A DNA stretch of 11,550 bases from Gemmatimonadota bacterium (GTDB lineage: Bacteria; Gemmatimonadota; Gemmatimonadetes; Gemmatimonadales; GWC2-71-9). How positions within the stretch are numbered: position 1 is the first letter of the stretch; the number at the start of each line of letters is the position of its first letter. Position numbers and translations under genes: made by a program. Where the stretch lies: NCBI GenBank assembly GCA_003220855.1, contig QHTP01000120.1, positions 1-11,550 on the forward strand, read 5' to 3'. The notes below the pieces were generated by a model. That model was not told the DNA's origin. It ran no database searches and saw only the letters and a list, made by a program, of their open reading frames with translations. Positions 1 through 6,988 of the stretch are shown here, piece after piece.

Positions 1-342
1 GACCACACTGCCTGCTCCGATGTGCGCCCCGTTGAGCAGCACGCTGCCCATGCCGATCAGGCAGTCGTCCTCGACCGTGCAGCCGTGGAGAATGGCTCGG
101 TGCCCCACGCCGACGCGAGCGCCGACGCGCGCCGGCAGCCTCGCATCCACGTGCACGATCGCGCCGTCCTGCACGTTGGTCGCCTCGCCGATCACGATCG
201 CGTCCATATCGCCGCGCAGCACGGCACCGTACCACACGCTGGCGCGCGCGGCGAGCGTCACGTCCCCCAGCACGACCGCGCCCGGGGCGATGAAGGCCGT
301 CGGATGGATGTGGATTACTGCCTCACCGGCTGGAACGGCCAC
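1..342 (-). CDS. gamma carbonic anhydrase family protein (hexapeptide-repeat), 3' end beyond window
   Basis: Left-handed beta-helix protein of the gamma-class carbonic anhydrase family (Cam/YrdA/PaaY-like). The family's metal enzymes interconvert CO2 and bicarbonate, though many relatives have no proven activity. The visible 114 residues contain the full ligand and active-site set expected by comparison with archaeal Cam: Arg43 and Asp45 (in VLRGDMD), Gln58-Asp59, and metal-ligand histidines His64 (IVHVD), His81 and His86 (GHRAILHG). Hexapeptide-like repeats run throughout. The acidic proton-shuttle loop of Cam is absent, as in the shorter YrdA-like relatives. The start is a GTG at 342, inside the end of the upstream kinase gene (28-base overlap), so translation is probably coupled; no clear ribosome binding site is seen. 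Relatives are about 170-180 residues, so roughly 60 are missing beyond base 1. The family call is secure; enzymatic activity is inferred. Confidence 0.9.
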   Translation of the reverse strand, partial: MAVPAGEAVIHIHPTAFIAPGAVVLGDVTLAARASVWYGAVLRGDMDAIVIGEATNVQDGAIVHVDARLPARVGARVGVGHRAILHGCTVEDDCLIGMGSVLLNGAHIGAGSVV

Positions 343-2186
343 TTGACCCACGCATCCACCGGATCGCCGTTCTTCTGGGCCGGGTTCCAGCGCAGGTTCT
401 TGGCCATGTCCAGCGCTTCGTTGTTGAACGTGTCGAGGTTGGACGCCCCGTAAATGCGCGCTTCGAGGGTCGAACCGTCGCGCGAGACGTGAATGAGCAG
501 TATCGCCTGGCGGGGGAAGATGGGCGCGTCGGCGGGCACCGGAATACGCGTCGCCGACAGGGGCAGCGGCCGGGTGTCGAAGCAGATGTTGTCTTGATTG
601 TATGCGGGGCCGGGCTGATCGCAGGGACCGGCGCTGGCGTCGTCGGCGGCCATCGGTTGCAGGTCGACCCGCACCGTGGAGGGAGCGCCCGGCGTGATCA
701 CCACCTGGCGCGTGAAGAGCTCGAACCCCGCGGCCCGGACCGCGAGCTGATACGTGCCCGGCGGGACTTCCACCTGCCCACCACGCAGCGGCTGCCCGTT
801 GAGCGTCGCCTGTGCCCCGCGCGGCAGGCCCTGGAGCGTCAGGCGCCCGGGCGTGCCGGGAGCGACCGCGCGAGCGTGAGCCGTGTCGGCCGGCGTGGGA
901 GCCGTCGCCCCCCGCGCCGTCGTATCGACACGCGGGGCGGGGGCGCCCGTGTCGCCGAGCAGGCGTTGCGCGAGCGTGTCCTGCGGCAGCGCGGCTGTCG
1001 AGTCGTGCGGCGCGGCCCGCGCGAAAAAGAGCAGCCCCTTCTTATAGGCATACAGTCCCGGCCCACCCAGTCCGATGGCGAGGACCATCACCCACAGGGC
1101 GATCCCCGCCCCCACGGACCGCTTGTGGTGCTCCGCCGGTTTGCCCGGCACGCGCGGCAGTGGCGTGGTGGGCGCGCCCGCGAGGCGCGCGCCCGCGAGC
1201 GAAGGGATGGCCTTAGTCGCCGCGCTGGCGAGGCCCACCGCGGCGAAGCCCCCGCCCGCTTCGAGGGCCTGGACGAGGTCGTCGGCGGTCTGAAACCGGT
1301 CGTCGGGGGACTTCGCCATCATCCGCTTGGTGATCTCGAACAAGGTGCGCTGATCGTAGGTCTCGAGCGGCGGCGTCGGGATCTCTTCCATGATGTGCTT
1401 GTAGCCGATCGAGAAGGAGTCCTCGCCGTCGAACGGGACGTGACCCACGAGGCACTGGAACGCGACGACACCGAGCGAATAGAGATCGGAGCGCCCGTCG
1501 AGTGATTGGGCGCGCGCCTGCTCGGGGCTCATGTAATGGGGCGTGCCGATGGACATCCCCGTGCCGGTGAGCTTGCCCCCCGACGCGGCCTTGGCGATCC
1601 CAAAATCGGTGACCACGGCCTGGCCGTGCTCGTCGAACATGATGTTGTCAGGCTTGATGTCGCGGTGCACGATGCCGCCCTTGTGCGCGTAGGCGAGCGC
1701 CCGGGCGACCTGCAGCAGGATCATGCGGATTTCGGAGGGAGGCAGCGTGCCGCGCGCGGCGAGCACGCTCGACAGCGGCTTCCCCCGCAGGAATTTCATC
1801 ACGAAGTAGATCACGCGGCCGGACTTGCCGACGCGATAGATCGGAATGATCCCGGGGTGCTCGAGCTTGGCGGAGGTGCGGGCCTCGCGCTGGAAGCGCT
1901 CGACGAACTCCTTGTCGAACGCGAGGGAGAAGGGCAGCACCTTGATCGCGACGTCGCGCTCGAGCTGCTTCTCCCGGGCCTTGAAGACGATCGCCATGCC
2001 GCCGCGGCCGAGCTCCTCGAGGATCTCGTACTCGTCCTTGAGCTGGTCGCGCACCATGTCGAGATCGGTCATCTCGGGCGCCGGCTCGCGCCCGCCGGCG
2101 ATCGGCGTGGCCGCCAAGTCCAGGCCGCAGGACCGGCAGAACTTGCTGGCGTCGTCGTTCTGGGTGCCGCAGCGGGGACAGTACAT
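315..2186 (-). CDS. membrane Ser/Thr protein kinase with zinc ribbon, PEGA and TonB-C-like domains
   Basis: Hanks-type Ser/Thr kinase of 623 residues. An N-terminal zinc ribbon (two CxxC pairs, about residues 3-21) precedes the kinase domain (about 53-310). Catalytic elements are all present: glycine loop GRGGMA at about 60-65, VAIK lysine about 82, HRDIKPDN with catalytic Asp about 176, DFG about 194-196, and GTPHYMSPEQ. A Thr-containing activation loop (GGKLTGTGMSIGT) offers autophosphorylation sites. After a Pro/Ala linker, one TM segment lies at about 360-380. The outside region holds a Thr/Pro-rich stretch, a PEGA domain (about 447-511) and a C-terminal TonB-C-like domain (about 548-620, with the motif ARIYGASNLDTFNNEAL and a W..F ending). 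PASTA repeats are absent. The ATG at 2186 is preferred over the TTG one codon upstream because GGAG lies 5 bases before it. Substrates are unknown. Confidence 0.94.
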   Translation of the reverse strand: MYCPRCGTQNDDASKFCRSCGLDLAATPIAGGREPAPEMTDLDMVRDQLKDEYEILEELGRGGMAIVFKAREKQLERDVAIKVLPFSLAFDKEFVERFQREARTSAKLEHPGIIPIYRVGKSGRVIYFVMKFLRGKPLSSVLAARGTLPPSEIRMILLQVARALAYAHKGGIVHRDIKPDNIMFDEHGQAVVTDFGIAKAASGGKLTGTGMSIGTPHYMSPEQARAQSLDGRSDLYSLGVVAFQCLVGHVPFDGEDSFSIGYKHIMEEIPTPPLETYDQRTLFEITKRMMAKSPDDRFQTADDLVQALEAGGGFAAVGLASAATKAIPSLAGARLAGAPTTPLPRVPGKPAEHHKRSVGAGIALWVMVLAIGLGGPGLYAYKKGLLFFARAAPHDSTAALPQDTLAQRLLGDTGAPAPRVDTTARGATAPTPADTAHARAVAPGTPGRLTLQGLPRGAQATLNGQPLRGGQVEVPPGTYQLAVRAAGFELFTRQVVITPGAPSTVRVDLQPMAADDASAGPCDQPGPAYNQDNICFDTRPLPLSATRIPVPADAPIFPRQAILLIHVSRDGSTLEARIYGASNLDTFNNEALDMAKNLRWNPAQKNGDPVDAWVKWPFQPVRQ

Positions 2187-2191
2187 CAATG

Positions 2192-2195
2192 CTCC
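2192..2195 (-). promoter_or_regulatory. ribosome binding site of the zinc-ribbon/PEGA kinase
   Basis: GGAG on the minus strand, 5 bases before the ATG at 2186. It decides the start in favour of ATG over the adjacent in-frame TTG at 2189, which would be only 2 bases from it. Confidence 0.65.
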
Positions 2196-2208
2196 GAGGA
2201 GTCGGGGA

Positions 2209-2238
2209 AACTTAGGGATTCGTCGGAGCGGGTGTCAA
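2209..2238 (-). promoter_or_regulatory. sigma70-like promoter of the zinc-ribbon/PEGA kinase gene
   Basis: On the minus strand a perfect TTGACA (2238-2233) is followed after 18 bases by TAAGTT (2214-2209). Transcription would begin near 2202, leaving a leader of about 15 bases that contains the GGAG site. A small dyad, GTGTC-5-GACAC (2232-2246), overlaps the -35 element and could be an operator. This suggests the kinase and carbonic anhydrase genes can be expressed independently of the two upstream envelope genes. The -10 is weak against TATAAT but resembles the TAACTT found before the divergent operon. Confidence 0.5.
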
Positions 2239-2254
2239 CTCGACACAGGCGATG

Positions 2255-2270
2255 CCGACTCAAAAGTCGG
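2255..2270 (-). terminator. possible weak terminator hairpin at the barrel-protein stop codon
   Basis: Perfect 6-bp stem CCGACT/AGTCGG with a 4-base loop that includes part of the stop codon at 2262-2260. No run of T follows on the minus strand, so this is not a classical intrinsic terminator. It may only attenuate readthrough or protect the 3' end. Confidence 0.25.
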
Positions 2271-5022
2271 AGCCGAGCGCGGCGTAGAACTGCGGTCGAC
2301 GGGCCGCGCCCGACGGCGCGGTGGCGAGCGGCTGCGCGACGCCGAGCCGCACCGCGAGCTGGAAGTCGTAGCTCAGCGCGACGTCGCCCGCCAACTCGAG
2401 ACCGGTCGAGCGCAGGCGCGTGAGCCGGGGCGCCGCGCCCGGCGCCCACGCGTCTCCCGCATCGGCGAACGCGTTGACCCACAGCTTGTCGACGCCGAGG
2501 GGGAGATGGCCGAGCGCACGGCCCACCAGCGCCAGCGGGGCGCGATACTCGATGGTGCCCACGGCCGCGCGCTCCCCCGCGAGCTCCCCCGACGGATACC
2601 CGCGGATCGGATACGCCCGCGTCGCGGAGAGCGACGGCGCGAAGTAGACACTCACACCCTGCGGCGCGACGCCGCCGACGCGGAACAGCGTTCCCAGCGG
2701 CCCGCTCGAGCCGCCGGCCGCCACCCGCACCGCGAGCACGGAGTGGCCAAAACCGCCGAGCCCCGGCGCGCGCACGTACCAGGCGAGGCGCGAGCGCAGC
2801 TCGTTCGACCAGCGCGTGGCGCTCGGCTCGTCACGCCGTCGGTACGTCACGGACCACGAGACGCCCTGCTCGGGCGACACCGACAGCGCCCCGAGCACCA
2901 GGCGCGACAGCGTGAGCGTGACCGAGCCGCCGACGAGATTGCGCGTGGCGCACGCCGGGCACAGCGGCGTGAGCGCCGTGTCGGGAATCGCGGCGTAGCT
3001 GGTGCGCTCGAGCTCGGCGGCCAGCCGCACGCTCGCCACGCTGCGCCAGCGACGTCCGACGAGCGAAGCGCCGAGCGCCGCATACTCGTCCAGCTCCGAC
3101 AGCGTGACCGCGGGCGCGCCCGCGGGCGGGAGGAGGTCCGCCCACGAGGCCCATCCCGAGAGGTCGAGGGTCGGGTTGCCGAGCCCGGTGGCGACGAGCG
3201 CGAAATCGCCCGCGGCCCGAAACGGCCGCCCTGAGACGTACGCGTCGGCGCCGTACGCGAAGCGCCCCACCGCATCCGTGCCCGCCGTGAATGCACCGTA
3301 GAACTGCCCCGTCGGTCCCGCGTCGGCGTACACGGGAATCCAGAAATGGGGCCGCAGCGACGGCCATGACGAGTAGCCCGTTTCACGCACCGACACCGCG
3401 GGCGCCGAAGCGAACGGCAGCGGCTCGGGAAACGCGACCGGCGCGGTCGCTCCGCCGGCGAGCGGAGCCGCGTGTCGCAGCTCCCAGCCGTGCGCCCCGA
3501 GCGTGACGTAGACCAGGGTGCCGTCGGGGAGCGGCGCCGGCGCGCGGGCCCCCAGCGGCTCCGCGGTGAGTGGTTCGGCGCGCCCGCGGTCGCTCCAGCG
3601 GTACACCTGAGGGAACCCCGTCGGGTCGGCCACGAACCAGAGCTCGCCGCGCGACGTCTTGCGACTGCCGGCCACCCATCGCCCGTCGGGAGAGAGCGCC
3701 ACGTCGTCCCAGACGGCGCCGGGCGGGCCGGGAGGCACGGGCCGGGTCGGCGTCGCAGCGGCCGGGCCGAGCGCGACCGCCGCGAGCCGCCCGCCCCCGC
3801 CCGCGGGCGCGACCAGGCGGGCCCCCCGCGTCGAGCGGCGCCACGACTTGCCCGGGACCCAGCGGTACAGATCGCTGCGGATGCGCCAGCGGGTGACATA
3901 GTCGAGCTGTGCCACCACCAGCGTATCGCCCACCCAGTCGTAGTCGACCCCGCCGTTCACGCGGTGCCGGGCGACGACGCGAAACGTGGCGGCCTCCCGC
4001 ACCCGGAGCTCGCTCGCGCCCTTCCCGTCGTCCCGCACGTAGGCGACGCGGCGCCCATCGGGCGAGGCGCGCGGGACGGGCTCCGTGCGGAGCAGGCTGT
4101 CAATTATCTGCACGGGCGGCTGTCGCCCGTCGCTGCCGGGCGCCGGGCGCGTGCCGCGGATCCACTCGGTCGCGAGCGTATGCCCGGGGGCGACCCGGGC
4201 CACCTGCCGTCCCACGCGGAACGGGATCAGCTGGCCCGACGTCGCCTCGACCAAGCGCGGCACCACCGAGTCTCCCGCGACGCCGGCCAGCGAATGCAGG
4301 AAGCGGCTGCCGTACGCATACGGGACGATGCCGTCGGCCCAGCGCGTGAACAGCAGGGCGTCCCACGGCGAGCGCGAGGCGCCGGCCGCGCGATCCGCGG
4401 CGAGCACCTGCGTGTGGAAGCTGCTCCGCACCCGGCCACCGTTCGTGAATCTCGACTCGTAGTACGTCGCGAGTCCCTCGATCGCCCAGCTCGGCTGATA
4501 CTCGTTGGGGAACAGTCCGGGAGCGCGGCCGAACACGTGCTGCAGCGCGTTCCAGATCCCCCTCGTGCGATCAAGGTGAAAGACGTGCGTGAGCTCGTGC
4601 GTCGTGACGAGACGCAGCCAGCTGTCGAAGAACAAGAGGCCGTGGTCGCCCGCGGGCGGCGTGGCGAAAATCGTGATGCGGCTCGTGGGAAACACCGTGG
4701 TGAACCCGTTCGCCGCATCGACGTCGTCGCCCAGGGTGAGATCCACGACACCGCGCGGCGGGTGCAGCTCGCCGGCGAGGAGGGCGTACGAGCGCTCCGC
4801 CTCGCGGGCTTCCAGCAGCGCCACGTCGCGATACGCGGGCCGGAAGTGGATGCGGAAATGGGCGGTGTGCAGGGTGCGCCAGGGGCCCGACGGATCGACC
4901 TGAGCTTCGGCCCGCCCGGCGAGCAGCGGGAGCAGCAGGAGCGTTGCACGACGCCATGACGCCACGTTCCACGTAGGGCACGCTTGCAACCTGGCGTCGT
5001 GGCGTCGTGTAACGGTGTTCAC
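2260..5022 (-). CDS. exported HExxH peptidase-like / TolB-like propeller / Omp85-type barrel fusion protein
   Basis: About 920 residues from the GTG at 5022. A hydrophobic export signal (core about 26-36, RAEAQ cleavage-like site near 38-41) leads into a peptidase-MA-like domain with HELTH at 142-146 and a downstream Glu182 in WAIEGLATYYE, the gluzincin zinc-ligand pattern. Residues about 310-545 contain propeller-type repeats (PRASPDGRRVAYVRDD, ALSPDGRWVAGS) as in TolB/WD40-like proteins. The remainder is rich in alternating beta strands, holds an RGY motif near 807-809 and FADAGDAW, and ends in Phe, all typical of Omp85/BamA surface-antigen barrels. The likely location is the outer membrane. 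The 5' end overlaps the amidase stop by 4 bases, with GAGG 5 bases before this GTG. An alternative GTG at 4965 gives a more canonical signal peptide (MASWRRATLLLLPLLAG). An unusual CPAC sits in the barrel region at 688-691. Substrate is unknown. Confidence 0.88.
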   Translation of the reverse strand: MNTVTRRHDARLQACPTWNVASWRRATLLLLPLLAGRAEAQVDPSGPWRTLHTAHFRIHFRPAYRDVALLEAREAERSYALLAGELHPPRGVVDLTLGDDVDAANGFTTVFPTSRITIFATPPAGDHGLLFFDSWLRLVTTHELTHVFHLDRTRGIWNALQHVFGRAPGLFPNEYQPSWAIEGLATYYESRFTNGGRVRSSFHTQVLAADRAAGASRSPWDALLFTRWADGIVPYAYGSRFLHSLAGVAGDSVVPRLVEATSGQLIPFRVGRQVARVAPGHTLATEWIRGTRPAPGSDGRQPPVQIIDSLLRTEPVPRASPDGRRVAYVRDDGKGASELRVREAATFRVVARHRVNGGVDYDWVGDTLVVAQLDYVTRWRIRSDLYRWVPGKSWRRSTRGARLVAPAGGGGRLAAVALGPAAATPTRPVPPGPPGAVWDDVALSPDGRWVAGSRKTSRGELWFVADPTGFPQVYRWSDRGRAEPLTAEPLGARAPAPLPDGTLVYVTLGAHGWELRHAAPLAGGATAPVAFPEPLPFASAPAVSVRETGYSSWPSLRPHFWIPVYADAGPTGQFYGAFTAGTDAVGRFAYGADAYVSGRPFRAAGDFALVATGLGNPTLDLSGWASWADLLPPAGAPAVTLSELDEYAALGASLVGRRWRSVASVRLAAELERTSYAAIPDTALTPLCPACATRNLVGGSVTLTLSRLVLGALSVSPEQGVSWSVTYRRRDEPSATRWSNELRSRLAWYVRAPGLGGFGHSVLAVRVAAGGSSGPLGTLFRVGGVAPQGVSVYFAPSLSATRAYPIRGYPSGELAGERAAVGTIEYRAPLALVGRALGHLPLGVDKLWVNAFADAGDAWAPGAAPRLTRLRSTGLELAGDVALSYDFQLAVRLGVAQPLATAPSGAARRPQFYAALGSDF
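4942..5014. repeat. imperfect 23-bp inverted repeat at the amidase/barrel-protein junction
   Basis: Arms 4942-4964 and 4992-5014 match as reverse complements at 21 of 23 positions, with a 27-base loop. Each arm contains an internal tandem near-repeat of about 8 bases (ACGACGCC-like). A second, mutually exclusive pairing is possible between GTTGCA (4943-4948) and TGCAAC (4985-4990). The structure lies just after the amidase stop and before the alternative GTG start at 4965, so it could be an intergenic hairpin controlling the barrel-protein gene, or a dispersed palindromic repeat. Confidence 0.6.
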
Positions 5023-6893
5023 GGCTCCCTCGCCCGGTCTCGCAAGAAGTTCTCGATCCCCCGCACCAGTCCCCGGGCGTACCGCCCCCGCCCCTCCTCG
5101 CTCGCCAGCATCGCCTCCTGGTCCGGCAGCATGATGAACAACCCTTCCGTGAGTGCCGCGGGCATCCAGGTCGGCCGTACCAGGGCGTAGTCCCCCCGGC
5201 CCATGCCGAGGTCGCGCACGCCGAGTTCGGCCACGAGCGCGCGGTCGAGCTCGCGCGCCAGCAGGGCGCTGCGTGGCTGGAAGTAGTACACGCTGGTGCC
5301 GCTGTTGGTGAACGGGTTCACCCCGTCCGGGAGCGCGTTGGCGTGGATCGACACCAGCACGTCGGCGTCGTGCTGCTCGGCGAAGCGCGTCCGCGCATAC
5401 AGCTCCAGCGGCGTCGAGTCGGTACGAGTGAGGAGCACCGTGGCCCCGGCATGCTCGAGCAGCGCCTTGGTCTTGAGGGCGACCGCCAGCGTCGCCACCG
5501 GCTCCCACAGCCCCGTCGGCCCCTTCGCTCCGAGGGGCGGGTGCCCCGGATCGAGCACGATGGTCCGCCCCGCGAGCGGTCGGGCGGGATCGATCCGCGG
5601 CGGCCGGCGGATCTCGAGCAGCAGATCACGCCCGTCCCACCGTGTGCGATAGCCCCACACGCGCCGCGACAGCTCGAGCGTGATGGTCACTTGGTCGGCG
5701 GCCGGCTGCGCGTACCGCATGTGCGTGACCAGCGGGTCGGTGCCGCCGTACTGCATCCAATTGATGTCGGACGCGCCGCCGTACAGACGCAACGACACGC
5801 TCCGGTCCCGCTCCGTGACCTGGAACGGGAGTCGGGCGGGAAGCGGCACCCGCAGGGTCACGGACGACGGTCCGGACGCGAGGCGCACGGAACCTACCAC
5901 TCCTCGAGGCGGTGGCGTGCCGGGCGCGAGGGCCACGACATCGCCCGCGCTCACCCACGCGACCGCGTCGCGCGACAGCTGCAGCCGGACTTGGTCGTTC
6001 CAACGGCCCGATTCGACGGCCACGGTTCCCGTTGGGAAGAACCAATTGTAGGTGCCGTGGGGCACGGCCCGCCCGGGGCTCACGCTGTCGGTCGTACCGG
6101 TGTGGGCCGTGTCGTCGTTCAGCAGCACGACGCGCGGAAACGTCACGTCGACGGTCGTGATCGTGAGCGGCCAGCGCGCGGTGGCGGTGTCTCCCCCGAC
6201 CGCCACGACCAGCGTGGCGCAGGCCGTGCGGCCGTCGGCGCACAGCGCGCCTGCCGGCAGCCAGCCCGCATAGCGGCCCACCGCGGGGGGCAGCCGGTAC
6301 GCCGCCGTATCGGCGACGAACGCCCGCACGCTCCACGCGGGCTCGCCGGGCAGCGTGTCGGGCACGAGCGGCACGCTCGATCCCCAGGGCAGGACGAGGC
6401 GGACCGACGCTCCGGGCACCGCCTGCACGCTGAGGAGAATTCCTTCGCCTGCCGGCAACGCCAGCGCGCCTACCGGCGTGAAGCTGGTCGTATCGATCCA
6501 CGCGGCGCGGCCGGGCGGCGGACGGAAGCGCGGTGCGATGTGGGCGGTCACGACCGTGCGACTCGAGTCGGGCCCCGCCGTCGCGGCGAGCAGAAACGGC
6601 GCCACCGTGTCGTCGGGCAGCGGGACCCAGGCGATCCAGCCGCCATCGGGGAGCACCGGCACCGATTGGCCGTTGACCCCCAGATGCACGGGGCCGCGCG
6701 CGCCATACACCGCACCGAACAGAAACGCGGAGTCGTGTGACTGCAGCACGTCGGTGGGCGCGGGGTAGACGACGGTGACGTGCAGCGACTCGGGTCGTGG
6801 TGCGAGCGGAACAGCCGGGACGGGCGCGCTGCCGGCGCGCGAGACCGCGCATCCGGCCACGACGCTCGCGAGGACCACGCCGACCGATCGCAC
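5019..6893 (-). CDS. lipoprotein N-acetylmuramoyl-L-alanine amidase (Amidase_3 / AmiC-like)
   Basis: Zinc amidase that cleaves the amide bond between N-acetylmuramic acid and the peptide stem in peptidoglycan, acting in the periplasm. From the GTG at 6893 it is 624 residues. The N-terminus MRSVGVVLASVVAGC is a lipoprotein signal with lipobox Cys15. The C-terminal Amidase_3 domain (about 440-620) has all expected residues: His451 (LDPGH), Glu464 (GLWEPVA), His517 (SIHANA) and catalytic Glu583 (TEGLFI). An AMIN-like beta region (about 355-430) precedes it, and some 330 further beta-rich residues fall between the lipobox and there without a family I recognise. The protein is longer than typical AmiC. 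A TTG at 6932 would extend it by 13 residues but obscures the lipobox signal and overlaps the promoter-like region. It is the first gene of the minus-strand group. Confidence 0.92.
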   Translation of the reverse strand: MRSVGVVLASVVAGCAVSRAGSAPVPAVPLAPRPESLHVTVVYPAPTDVLQSHDSAFLFGAVYGARGPVHLGVNGQSVPVLPDGGWIAWVPLPDDTVAPFLLAATAGPDSSRTVVTAHIAPRFRPPPGRAAWIDTTSFTPVGALALPAGEGILLSVQAVPGASVRLVLPWGSSVPLVPDTLPGEPAWSVRAFVADTAAYRLPPAVGRYAGWLPAGALCADGRTACATLVVAVGGDTATARWPLTITTVDVTFPRVVLLNDDTAHTGTTDSVSPGRAVPHGTYNWFFPTGTVAVESGRWNDQVRLQLSRDAVAWVSAGDVVALAPGTPPPRGVVGSVRLASGPSSVTLRVPLPARLPFQVTERDRSVSLRLYGGASDINWMQYGGTDPLVTHMRYAQPAADQVTITLELSRRVWGYRTRWDGRDLLLEIRRPPRIDPARPLAGRTIVLDPGHPPLGAKGPTGLWEPVATLAVALKTKALLEHAGATVLLTRTDSTPLELYARTRFAEQHDADVLVSIHANALPDGVNPFTNSGTSVYYFQPRSALLARELDRALVAELGVRDLGMGRGDYALVRPTWMPAALTEGLFIMLPDQEAMLASEEGRGRYARGLVRGIENFLRDRAREP

Positions 6894-6930
6894 AGGCGCG
6901 ACAAGGTAGCATCGGCCCTTTCGACCCGCC

Positions 6931-6959
6931 AATTTGCCGAATAGATTGGCATTCCGTAA
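6931..6959 (-). promoter_or_regulatory. possible promoter of the amidase gene
   Basis: On the minus strand TTACGG (6959-6954) is followed after 17 bases by CAAATT (6936-6931). A start near 6924 would give a leader of about 30 bases to the GTG at 6893 and would exclude the TTG at 6932. The match is weak and rests partly on symmetry with the facing plus-strand promoter. Confidence 0.3.
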
Positions 6960-6962
6960 CTT
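6934..6962 (+). promoter_or_regulatory. sigma70-like promoter of the FHA-kinase-phosphatase operon
   Basis: TTGCCG (6934-6939), 17-base spacer, TAACTT (6957-6962). Transcription would start near 6969, about 20 bases before the GTG at 6989. The surrounding bases are noticeably less GC-rich than the genes on either side. An inverted repeat GCCAAT (6928-6933) / ATTGGC (6945-6950) lies across the -35 and spacer and could be a regulator site. Confidence 0.45.
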
Positions 6963-6988
6963 GTGCGCCTTGTGGGGTACCTCCGCCT

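Noticed and set aside
2187..2189. TTG start one codon upstream for the kinase
   Set aside because: The ATG at 2186 has GGAG at a better distance and is the stronger start codon.
489..3234. Long plus-strand open frames (489-1505, 1506-2423, 1846-3234)
   Set aside because: They are antisense to the kinase and barrel-protein genes, Arg/Ala/Gly-rich without any recognisable domain, and typical of high-GC shadow frames.
5023..5508. N-terminal extension of the barrel-fusion reading frame upstream of 5022
   Set aside because: It lies inside the catalytic domain of the amidase in another frame; the export signal begins only after 4965-5022, so the extension is frame openness from high GC.
3472..6740. 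Plus-strand open frames 3472-4959 and 5343-6740
   Set aside because: Antisense to the barrel-fusion and amidase genes, whose motifs are intact; low-complexity composition and no motif.
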